Positions 24,701-33,368 of a stretch of DNA of 64,000 bases are shown here, piece after piece (within the stretch, counting starts at the first letter, position 1; every line of letters begins with the position of its first letter). Under the pieces are notes generated by a model. That model saw nothing but the letters and a program-made list of their open reading frames with translations, was not told the origin of the DNA and ran no database searches. Location of the stretch: assembly GCF_001649575.2 (NCBI RefSeq), contig NC_051435.1:5604226-5668225 (forward strand), written 5' to 3'. Origin of the DNA: Kryptolebias marmoratus (Eukaryota; Chordata; Actinopteri; Cyprinodontiformes; Rivulidae). The translations under genes were made by a program, and so were the position numbers.

Positions 24701-27700
24701 ACATCAGTCTGACTGCCGTCACAGAGAGCGGCGAGAGTGAACCCACCACGTTCACTCAACAAACCTGTAAGATTTTTGTATCTAACAGAAAAAAAAGATT
24801 TATGTTGTATTTTGAGGTGACTGTGGGTGAATTTCAAATAACTATATAATTTAGTGCTTTTTAACCTCATAAAACAGCTCTTCAAAAAATTGCAGATGAA
24901 ATTGTATTGCATGCTTTGCTGTTGGTTTAATAGACCTGTATGTCTTTGTGTACAGGTGGACCATCTAGTTTTAATTAAAACGTTTTCATCACTACTTGTT
25001 CTTTACAAGTAAATTTCAGGCACATAAAATAGACTACTGTCTTTATAAGGGATGAAAATGTCATTGTTTCAATCTTTTAATTTTGGTCTTTATTTCTCAT
25101 GACTTTAATCTTTTTTTAGGCATGAACAAATTTTAGTATCTGTGTTTGTTTTTTTGATGCTTTCTGATCCAACTTTTTTCCCTAATAGCTGTACCAGCCC
25201 CCACTAATTTGAACTTCAGCAATATTGGACCTGACAATATGGAGGTCAGATGGGTTCTCCCTCACATCCCAGACAACCGTGACATTAACAGCTTCCTCAT
25301 TAGGTAAGAGAAGAAGCATAATGTTGAGCTGTAAGGACATTTCACTATTGTCTCATGAAGTTATTTCGAAAGCCTGATGATGTTTAATTACACTTACATA
25401 TTGCTGTTCTCTGTATAATTCAGGTATCAGCCCACTGACAATGATGATGAACTTGTAGAAACCAGTGTGGGAGGCAGGACTAACAGCGTGGTGCTAAAGA
25501 GTAAGATGCTGCAATCATCAATAATTGAGCATCATGCAGACACTAAAATTTACATTTGTATTTTGGTTCTCTTTGCCGTTTTCAGATTTGCTGCCTAACA
25601 CAGAGTACCTGGTGAGCGTGGTGTGTGTATATGAACAGAGAGAGAGCTCGCCTATTGTTGGCATCATGAAAACGGGTGGGTTGAGATTATATAGAATGAA
25701 TTTATAGTGTCTTAAAACAAATGAAGGACTGTGGATTTTTTCCTTGTTTTGTCTTCAGCTTTGGATTCACCAGTTGGCCTTCATTTCTCTGAAATTGTAA
25801 CCAACTCCTTCACCGTGCACTGGCTACCTCCGCAGAGCAAAATTAGCGGTTACCGCATTCGTTATCAGATGGTTAGTGGAGGGAGGACCAAGGATGAGAG
25901 ACTGCCCCCCTCAAGGAACCACTTCACTATGACAGGCCTCACTCCAGACACAGAATACTTGGTCAACATTTATGCAGTGAGCGGGACACAGGAGAGCCTG
26001 CCACTCAGCGGGACACAGAAAACAAGTATGGAAAAACAGCTGATACCTGAGACATGTTATTTTGGTGTCACTGAAATGGTTTTTGTGTCTTCATTTTTGT
26101 CTGGGACTCTTCACCTCCCTTTTTTCCAGTTTCTGATGCTCCTACTGACCTGGAAGTGCTTGAGTCAACCCCCACAAGTATCACTGTTCGTTGGGCTCCT
26201 CCTCCGGTCACCGTTCGCTACTATAGGATCACTCATGGAGAGTCAGGTGACTCTTTTGCACTTACAAATTGACTTTTTTTATTTTTTTCATTGCTAAAAG
26301 ATAAAAATATGTTAATGTATTTGGTATCCAAGAATAAGTATATTTAAAAAAATAAATAAAAAAGAAAGATTGATCATTATGATCTCTTCTTTACTCAGGA
26401 AGTCACAGCATTCCTAAGGAGTTCACTGTACCCGGCTCCCAGTCAACTGCTACTATCAGTAATTTGAACCCTGGCACTGACTACACCATCACTGTCTTTG
26501 CTGTGACTGGCCGAGGAGACAGCCCTGCGTCCAGCATTCCCATCTACGTCATGCATAAGACAGGTACATGCATGCATACATTTGCATGCACACTTTTTTT
26601 AATGGTTAGCAACATTAAAATGTTTTTGTAATTGGCTTTGGGTTTGACTCTTTATCTCTACTTCCTCTTTTCCCAGGTGTGGACTCTCCTGCTGAAATGG
26701 AAGTGACAAATGTGAATGACAACAGCGCCACAGTGAGATGGAGCCCGGCTCATGGTCCGATCAAAGGTTACCGGGTGACTGGGGTCCCCATAAGTGGACA
26801 GGGACAATCTTTCTCTGAAACGGTGGATTCAGGTATAGTGTTCAGGTTAATTTAATGTAGGCATTTTCCTAATGTGTGTAAGCTTGATTTCTTCTGAACA
26901 TTAGATTTATTTTACACTTTTTCTTTTCATTCTCTTATCCAGACCAGACAGAGTTTACCTTTTCAGGCCTGATGCCTACCACAGAATACATTTTTAGTGT
27001 GTCCACTCTTGGACAAGAAGGAGAGAGCTCGCCACTGTTGGTAAATGCTGTGACAAGTAAGAGTTTCACTTTTCTTCAGAAACATTTAGGAAATGTTCTT
27101 TAACTTGCTTAAACGGAAACACAACAAATCAAACATGTTACCTTTTTAGACGTTGACCATCCAAAGGACCTTTCCTTCTCTGACATTGACTCCACCTCCC
27201 TGCGAATCACATGGGACAGTCCTGAGGGAACAGTAACATCTTACCGGATCTTTTATGCAAGTTCGGAGGAGGGCGAGCAAGAGCTGCCTGTTCTTCTGAG
27301 AGGAGACGCTGAGTCGGCTGTTATTGATGGACTCCGGCCTGGAACTGAATACTTTGTTAAAGTCATTGCCATGCACGATGGCACAGCCAGCACACCACTG
27401 ACTGGGACACAAGTTACAGGTAGTTAAGGTTTTACACCTGGGTTACTTGGTATGAAACCTGTGTTGCTTAACGCTTCTCTGTACCTGATAAATGCCTTTC
27501 ACATGTCAAAGACCAGAAAATATACCAATTATCTTATTTATTGTCTTTTTATTTCCTCCAGCTATCTCTCCTCCCTCTAAGCTTCAATTCACCCAAGTTG
27601 GTCCCACATCTTTCGTCATGCACTGGGTGGCACCAGGTCAGGGAAATCAAATAACCAGCCCCACAAGCTTCACTGGGTACCGTGTGGTGGTGAACCCGAA

Positions 27701-30700
27701 GAACAAGAGTGGACCGACCAAAGAAATCAACCTGGGCCCAGATGCCACTCAGGCACACATCTCTGGACTCATGGTGAATATGAATGAAATCCACTTGAAT
27801 TCTAAACTTCTCAGTGTTTTCTCACTGCTTACCTTCTTGTATCTCCATCAGATTGCAACAACTTATGAAGTCTATGTTTACACCTTGAAGAATTCTCTGA
27901 CCAGCAGACCAATCCAAGGAGAGGTCATGACTTCGGAGAGTAAGTCTTTAATTCATAAACTTTGATGCATAGTTTTAGTAAAACTTCTTTCCTACTTATG
28001 TTTTTTTTTCTGTTGCTCACATGAAGATATCAGCCCTCCTCGGCGTGTACGGATCTTTGACCTTAATGATTCCTCCATCATTCTAACTTGGCGATCAAAG
28101 AGTGACGCCATCTCGGGGTTCCTGATTGAAGCCACACCCACCTCCTCGTCTCCAAGCTACATACCCATTCAAAGAACAGTCCTCCCAGACTCGCGCTCAT
28201 ATTCTTTAACCGGTAAAGAACTATTAAAAGTCTAATAAATTAAACTGAGACCAGCAGATGAAAAATGTAAAACAAATTCTTGTAACTCGTCACCACCTGT
28301 TTGTAGTAGTTCAGTGCTTAAAGACTCATACAAACACATCAACTTTTCTGTGTCTACACCTAAGGTCTGGAGCCTGGCACCACTTACAAGATCAATATCT
28401 ATACAATGAAAGGCAGTGGACGCAGCATCCCGTTCACACTCACTGCCACCACAGGTAAACCCTACGCTTGTTACAGCAGTGCTGTCTCTTACTCGTACAT
28501 TAACCTGGGATGGTACACATTTGAGTCTCATGTGTAAGGTCTTATAATGTATAACATGTGGCATTAAGGATAGATTTAATCAATGTTTAGCAAATTTACT
28601 TTTGAATTAGATTTTTTTTTATCCTCAAGTAAAAAAATATTGTTGCTTTAAAATCAATTATCAATAATAATTAGTAAATTAAATTGAACTGATTAAGAAA
28701 TAGTGATTGAAGATGATAAATATAAAAGAGTAATGCAATAGGAAGGAATTATCTTTGAAGATCTTTAACATAGAATAATAAAATATATGCTTTATTTTTC
28801 TTCATAGTAAAATCAAGCATGTAAATAATGATGAAACGTCACAGTTGGGTAAATAGATGCTTTGTTCTGAGGAACATGTCACAGATTAAACCATCTGTTG
28901 TTACCATGTATCTCATCCCCTTCTTTACTCCTACCACTCTGTCTGCAGTCTTTGCTCCCTGTGTAGATAGATTGAAAGCTGAGTAGAGAAAAGTCCAAGT
29001 CTGGATTGAGTCTCAACTCAGATTAGCTGGTTGTCAAACAATAAAAATATTTGTTTTGTGGTTATGAAGATTTTTCATCTTACATATACAAAAAGTTTTA
29101 GGAAACAAAAAATGCAATATGGCTCAGTATGTATTAAAAGTAGTCAATGTATTTCAGTATTGCATAGTTGAACCAGAATAATGTGATATATCTGCTGTTT
29201 ATCTTATCAAGTTCTTCTAAATAACATGCATTCGGTTTATTTGGCTGAGTAATGATTTGCTTGTTTTTCTTCCAGCTCAACCACTGGTCATCCCACCCAC
29301 CAATATCCGCTTCACCTCCCTGAATCCTAACAGCATCTCATTTATGTGGGAGCCTTCCCTCAGTCCAAGGATCACTGGTTATTACGTCACCTATGAGGAG
29401 GCTGGAGGTTTGCCTCGAGAAGTCAGTCCTCGGCCCCACGCAGGCCAGAGCTACGCCACCATCAGTGGTGAGGGTTCATGAGCAAAATTGTGCGTAATCG
29501 TTCATTTTACTAAATGAGATAAACGTTTTTAACTTTGTTGTTGTGTGTCTTTTGTTTGATTTTAGGGCTGAAACCTGGAACAGAGTATGTCATTAAGATT
29601 GTAGCGCTGCAGAATGCTTTGAGAAGCACACCTCTCATAGGCAAAGCCAGAACTCGTAAGTGCAACCAGTTTTTACTTAAATGAGGTTTGTTAAGTACTG
29701 GTTCATTTTAAAATGTGTGTTACATTATCAAACGTTAAAATCAAATACATTTATAATGTTGGGAAATAAACCCAGTTGCACCAGTTAGGTGAAGTCATCT
29801 TGTTTGTAAGCTTGAGAATTGTTTTTGCAGTTGTCTGATGTTTGGTTATCATGTTTATTGTAATGTATGAACTTTAACCACGAACAAAGTAGAGCATGTA
29901 ATAAATAATGTTACATTTTTAGCTATATTTTATACCAGTTCTGTGCTGCCCTCTAGTGGCTGTTTTTAAACACTGCTGAAAAAGTCCTAAGACAGCGTGC
30001 AGCTCTTCCTTTGTCATTTTCTGTCATTTATGCGGTAAAAACACACAAAAACAAATATAAACAAAACTCTCTGTAATAACTTATTCCTATCAACATGGTA
30101 GATCATAGATTATTTTATCTTTTTTATTAACTGAGTTTTGAATTCAAGACAGAGAAATGTTTAAAATTACGGCTTATTTATTTTATTATGACATAATTAT
30201 TTTTAATTTTTTTTGTAAAGGAAAACATAATCCTAGAGTAAATTGATACTGTAGTTAAAAACAACCAGACATCGGTCTATGTCTGGCTTTGTCAGATGCA
30301 CTTTTGCCCTTTAAAGTCATCACATGATCTATGGGGGGAGCACAGTGGGAACCATCTTGTGTTTTTACCTTTTCTCTAATTCTATTCAGATATGCTCAGC
30401 ATTAAACACTTTTAATAAGCAGAATCTCTCTTCATCAGAACCAGACTACTCATCTATTCACCAGCTGTTGGTACCTGAGCTGCCTCAACTTCCTGTTCCT
30501 CATCGACCCAGCACCGACATCCTGGATGTTCCAGAGTCCTTCGACGTAAAGATGTGAGCAACTGAGTCAGCATGTAAAAAATTATTCAATCAACTCATCA
30601 CCTTTTTAGTTGAAAACAGTACTGTTTTATCTTATCTGCTTCTTAGCAGTTTATTTATCTTTTAACATATCCATCTCCCTTCTTCTTCTTTTTTGCATGC

Positions 30701-33368
30701 CCAGTTTTGACTCCAACCATGTCCACCTGGCTGGTACAGGTGGCCAGAACCAACCGGACCAGCATGGTCAGCACATCTATACAGAGTATCAGAACTTGGG
30801 CCCCAACAATGGACTGCACGGCCCCTTCAGCGGACCCAAAGAAGGCCAGAGACCCACTCTCAGAGAGCCTCTGGTTTATATTCCTGTCGCAGGCCCTGAT
30901 GGAAACAGAGTACCCCTGGTCAAGGTGCGTGAAGCTGAATTGACTTCTGTAAGCCTAATTTAGAAGGCATATTGAATTGTTTCTAATCATTGATATGGAA
31001 TTATTTGTAATTTACAGTGCAATGAATACATTGTTAAAAATGTTCAAATAAGTGATAAAATTCTTGCTTTTGTTTTGATCCTGCAGGTGAGTGACAGCCT
31101 ACTGCCAGGTCTTGCTTTTGGTTTCCCTGACAACGAAACAGAGTTGCCCCAGGAAGCAAAGACGGTCACGACCATTTCCTGGCAACCCATCCCTGAAACT
31201 ACTGAATATGAAGTGTCCTGTAACCCCATTACACATCTGGAGGAGAAAGGCTTCCAGGTATTCACCCAAATCTTTATCATGTCCTCGTGTCAAACACTGA
31301 AGAAGAATCCTGATTTCATTATTTTCTTATTCTCCTCACAGATGCGTCTTCCCGGTACCTCCAACAGTGCCACTTTAATCGGACTCACATCAGGAGCATC
31401 GTATAATGTTGTTGTGGAGGCGATGAAGGATGGGGCTAAAGAAACAGTCTTAGAGGATGTCGTTACAGTTGGCAATGCAGGTACAGTGCTTCTCATTGCC
31501 ATTATCATTGAAAACTGACAACTCCAAAAACTCAAAAACCTTTCTTCGCTTAGTTCCAGGCGACCTTCCTGTTACCACCAACCGGGATGTGTGCTACGAC
31601 ACGTTCACACACACGTACCACGAGGTGGGCTCAGAGTGGGAGCGCATGTCTGAGACGGGCTTCAAGCTGTGGTGCAGCTGCCTGGGGCTCAGCAGCGGAC
31701 ATTTTAGGTGTGATTCATCCAGTGAGTGGCTTATTAACACAAGTCTTTGCAAAACAGTCGGCAGCACACCATAGAATTACAAAAGCCCCAATAATTCTAT
31801 GTGACTTAGCCAAAAGGAATTTACAAGAAGGATTTTCAGTGATACTGGAAATCAGTGGTAGTCATAAACAAGCTAGTTAAACATGTTATAAATTCCTTTG
31901 CTATAGTTCAATAGCAGTAGAAGCATTCAGTGAATGTTCTGTGTGCTCCTGCTTTGAATAATCAAATACCAGCATGGGCAGCCGTGGCCGTGACTGGATC
32001 ATTTACTGCAATGTAATTTTTATGTTTGTCATAAAAGTTTTAGATACAGTTTAACTATTGTTTTTAGTTGCATTTGAGTCTGTCTGCTGGCTGCCCACGA
32101 TGATGTCTTTCTCTCTGTCTTGAGTTGTGAAAACTTCACAGGAAACTCTTAAGCTTTATTCTCAGTGATTTGTATTATCCTTAATTGTTCAGAGCTAATC
32201 TGACGATACCAGGAACTGAGATCATTTGCCAAGTTCGGGTTCAATCACTGGATGATATTTAGTGCATTAATCTGTGAATCAAATATCTGTGTTTGTGTCT
32301 TCTAAACTAAATCTGTTCATGAGAAAAGGTTTTGTTTCTGACTATGATGTGTACCTTTTTTTCTGTATACACTTTCTTTTCTTTATCTCTGTCCCTCCTC
32401 CTCTCATTGCTTCTTTTTTTCTTCTTCTCTATTTCTGTCTCCGCTCCCTTTGACAGAGTGGTGCCACGATAACGGTAATAATTACCGCATCGGAGAAAAG
32501 TGGGACCGCCGTGCCGAGAACGGTCACATGATGAGCTGCACCTGCCTGGGCAATGGCAAGGGAGAATTCAAATGTGAACCCCGTAAGTTCACTGTGATGT
32601 ATTTGTTATAAATGGATTTACAGTGTTTTTCATGGTTCACACATATCAATCATCAGGTGCACTTCAGTACTGTTTTAATTATTATTCATTCTCCAGATGA
32701 GTCCACGTGTTATGACGATGGTAAAATGTACCAGGTTGGAAACCAGTGGCAGAAGGATTACATGGGTGCAATCTGTACCTGTACCTGCTACGGAGGACAG
32801 CAGGTAAGAAATGACAGCCACATGGCTTTATGGGCATTTAAAAAGGTGCAAGAAGGTAGAAAATAAATGCTTTTCCTTCATAGCTTAGCTTGAAGAACAG
32901 AGTTTCCAAAAGATGATTGTTTTATTTGCATTAGCGGTGTGTTCATTAAGTTGTTGTTGTTCTTTTAAAGGGTTGGCGATGTGAGAACTGCAGAAGGCCT
33001 GGAGGACAGGCTAATGTGGAGGCTGATGTCCTTCATCCAGTTTCTTCAGACATCTTTGACCGCTACAGAGAAAATGCTCTACGTAAACTGGTCAGTGGCA
33101 CAGACAGACTGTCATACTGTATGTTAGATTTCAGAAATGTCATCATTTGTAACCGTTTGAGTTTTCTCTGAGCTGGGATAACACAATCAGTTTGTAGCTT
33201 TGCTGTAATTTCTTTCTTTCTTTCTTTTTAGAAATAACTTTGTATGAAAGCTAAACTTTTATGTTCTTTTTTTCCCGTTTCTTTCAGAACATCCAGTGTC
33301 CGATTGAATGTTTAAGTCCAGAGCTGCTAGCCGATGCTCGCAGTCCCTCAGAGTTGGAGAAGAAGTAG
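6537..33368 (+). CDS. fn1: Fibronectin 1 (49 coding exons, about 2514 aa)
   Basis: Secreted extracellular-matrix glycoprotein that forms disulfide-linked dimers and binds integrins, collagen, heparin and fibrin. The start at 6537 has A at -3 and opens a hydrophobic signal peptide (about residues 1-23). A furin-type site RNRR (30-33) precedes the mature N-terminus QAQQ, as in other fibronectins. Summed exons give 7545 nt with consistent phases throughout. Domains: I1-5 (46-276), I6-II1-II2-I7-9 (277-605), III1-7 (606-1265), EDB (1266-1356), III8-11 (1357-1723), EDA (1724-1813), III12-14 (1814-2099), V (2100-2211), III15 (2212-2314), I10-12 (2315-2488) and a tail with CPIEC for the interchain disulfides. 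Exon coordinates are in the block entries that follow. Teleosts can carry fn1a and fn1b; the sequence alone does not tell me which this is. Family identity is near certain; individual borders are by eye. Confidence 0.97.
10835..15352 (+). other. fn1: fn1 exons 7-12: gelatin/collagen-binding region (I6, II1, II2, I7, I8, I9)
   Basis: Exons 10835-11032 (I6), 11200-11382 (II1), 11846-12022 (II2), 14157-14312 (I7), 14558-14686 (I8) and 15209-15352 (I9). The two type II modules show the kringle-like pattern of four cysteines with CVFPF / CQFPF, YxxCTxDGR and LWC / KWC, ending in FC. The I6-II1-II2-I7-9 order is diagnostic of fibronectin. Module I7 keeps NGR (GNGRGEW). All introns are phase 1. Intron 9 (12023-14156) and intron 12 (15353-18453) are the largest here and hold no gene that I can support. 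Confidence 0.95.
15353..18453. other. Large fn1 intron 12, no gene seen
   Basis: AT-rich intron between type I module 9 and the first type III exon. It contains a T run near 16819-16838, a short (GCAT)n run near 17089-17103 and a CA run near 17918-17928. Several short open frames exist but show no splice-consistent or domain-like content. Confidence 0.6.
18454..24044 (+). other. fn1: fn1 exons 13-24: type III modules 1-7
   Basis: III1 = 18454-18575 + 18726-18894; III2 = 19119-19304 + 19398-19526; III3 = 19723-19812 + 19911-20105; III4 = 21862-22143; III5 = 22413-22676; III6 = 22929-23023 + 23394-23562; III7 = 23672-23758 + 23853-24044. III1 is recognisable by [10 protein letters not shown] and YEGQLIS, III7 by [13 protein letters not shown] and [14 protein letters not shown]1 and III6 are split by phase 0 introns, the others by phase 1. 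III4 and III5 are single exons here. Intron 18 (20106-21861) carries a LINE fragment. Confidence 0.93.
21225..21670 (-). mobile_element. Non-LTR retrotransposon fragment (RTE/Rex-like) inside fn1 intron 18
   Basis: The minus strand from 21664 to 21482 reads as reverse-transcriptase remnant: [20 protein letters not shown], then [13 protein letters not shown]. These match the conserved 'WVRGE.LPQ...[19 protein letters not shown]' tract of fish RTE/Rex elements. The segment toward 21225 matches the element's 3' region (ccatccatttattttct, caggttgcagaggcaaca), also present at 4855-4905. It is antisense to fn1 and truncated. Clade from memory. Confidence 0.6.
24494..24766 (+). other. fn1: fn1 exon 25: EDB (EIIIB) alternatively spliced type III module
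   Basis: Single 273-nt exon, phase 1 at both ends, so it can be included or skipped without changing frame. It begins [10 protein letters not shown] and contains IPIFED and [11 protein letters not shown], which identifies it as EDB and not an ordinary type III repeat. EDB is included in embryonic and remodelling tissue in vertebrates and absent from plasma fibronectin. The intron downstream carries TGCATG at 24908-24913, the known Fox-family enhancer motif class for this exon. Residues 1266-1356. Confidence 0.93.
24908..24913 (+). promoter_or_regulatory. Candidate Rbfox site (TGCATG) downstream of EDB
   Basis: TGCATG lies 142 nt into the intron after the EDB exon. A second partial core GCATG lies at 25120-25124. 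In mammals UGCAUG elements downstream of EIIIB promote its inclusion; the same role here is inferred from position and motif only. Confidence 0.5.
25189..26563 (+). other. fn1: fn1 exons 26-31: III8-III9-III10 cell-binding region
   Basis: III8 = 25189-25303 + 25424-25500 + 25586-25675; III9 = 25759-26025; III10 = 26130-26246 + 26399-26563. The integrin-binding RGD is at 26512-26520 (residues 1617-1619) in the context [10 protein letters not shown], as in other vertebrates. The synergy site in III9 reads PPSRN (25905-25919, residues 1500-1504) where mammals have PHSRN; the key arginine is kept. III8 is split by two introns. The module binds alpha5beta1 and alphaV integrins in known fibronectins. 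Confidence 0.95.
26677..27056 (+). other. fn1: fn1 exons 32-33: III11
   Basis: Exons 26677-26832 and 26943-27056, phase 1 borders. Recognised by GYRVTGVP and [16 protein letters not shown], which align with mammalian III11. It separates the RGD module from EDA. Confidence 0.92.
27150..27419 (+). other. fn1: fn1 exon 34: EDA (EIIIA) alternatively spliced type III module
   Basis: Single 270-nt exon with phase 1 at both ends, hence a symmetric cassette of 90 codons (residues 1724-1813). It begins [14 protein letters not shown] and contains [17 protein letters not shown], matching EDA. The mammalian EDGIHEL loop (alpha4/alpha9 integrin site) is EEGEQEL here. A few residues downstream is an RGD tripeptide (27299-27307, residues 1774-1776) that the human EDA lacks. 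EDA inclusion marks cellular fibronectin. Confidence 0.93.
27562..29655 (+). other. fn1: fn1 exons 35-40: III12-III13-III14 heparin-binding region
   Basis: III12 = 27562-27773 + 27852-27939 (phase 0 between them); III13 = 28027-28212 + 28365-28454; III14 = 29276-29467 + 29566-29655. III13 begins ISPPRRVRI, preserving the basic PPRR cluster of the heparin II site. III12 has about nine extra residues (around GNQITSPTS) before FTGYRV compared with human. The alpha4-integrin IDAPS of mammalian III14 is not present (VIPPT instead). Introns 38 (28455-29275) and 40 (29656-30438) are AT-rich without recognised features. Confidence 0.93.
30439..30924 (+). other. fn1: fn1 exons 41-42: V (IIICS) region with LDV motif
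   Basis: Exon 41 is 30439-30553 and exon 42 is 30705-30924. Exon 41 reads [10 protein letters not shown] then DILDVPES, matching the CS1 segment of IIICS; LDV is at 30522-30530 (residues 2128-2130), the alpha4beta1 integrin site. Exon 42 is proline/glycine-rich and poorly conserved ([32 protein letters not shown]). The donor of exon 41 must be AAGAT|gtgagc, because the nearer gtaaag would put a stop at the start of exon 42. Together the two exons are 335 nt, not a multiple of three. Confidence 0.85.
31087..31480 (+). other. fn1: fn1 exons 43-44: III15
   Basis: Exons 31087-31257 and 31342-31480. The first starts with a linker ([13 protein letters not shown]) and then TTISWQP and EYEVSCNP; the second has [23 protein letters not shown], both typical of III15. 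The exon 43 border is phase 0 and its first six bases, GTGAGT, form a perfect donor consensus directly after the acceptor CAG. Confidence 0.9.
31554..33368 (+). other. fn1: fn1 exons 45-49: I10-I11-I12 fibrin-binding region and C-terminal tail
   Basis: I10 = 31554-31721; I11 = 32457-32582; I12 = 32697-32803 + 32971-33090; tail = 33288-33368 with stop TAG at 33366-33368. I11 has [13 protein letters not shown] and I12 has [15 protein letters not shown], as in other fibronectins. The tail contains NIQCPIEC, the two cysteines that make the antiparallel interchain disulfides of the dimer. The protein ends shortly after, ELEKK. Exon 45 has two possible acceptors six bases apart (before TTCCAG or after it), adding or removing Val-Pro. 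Confidence 0.94.

Noticed and set aside
30541..30552. Nearer donor gtaaag (30546) for fn1 exon 41
   Set aside because: Joining there to exon 42 gives an immediate stop; the donor at 30554 (gtgagc) keeps the frame.
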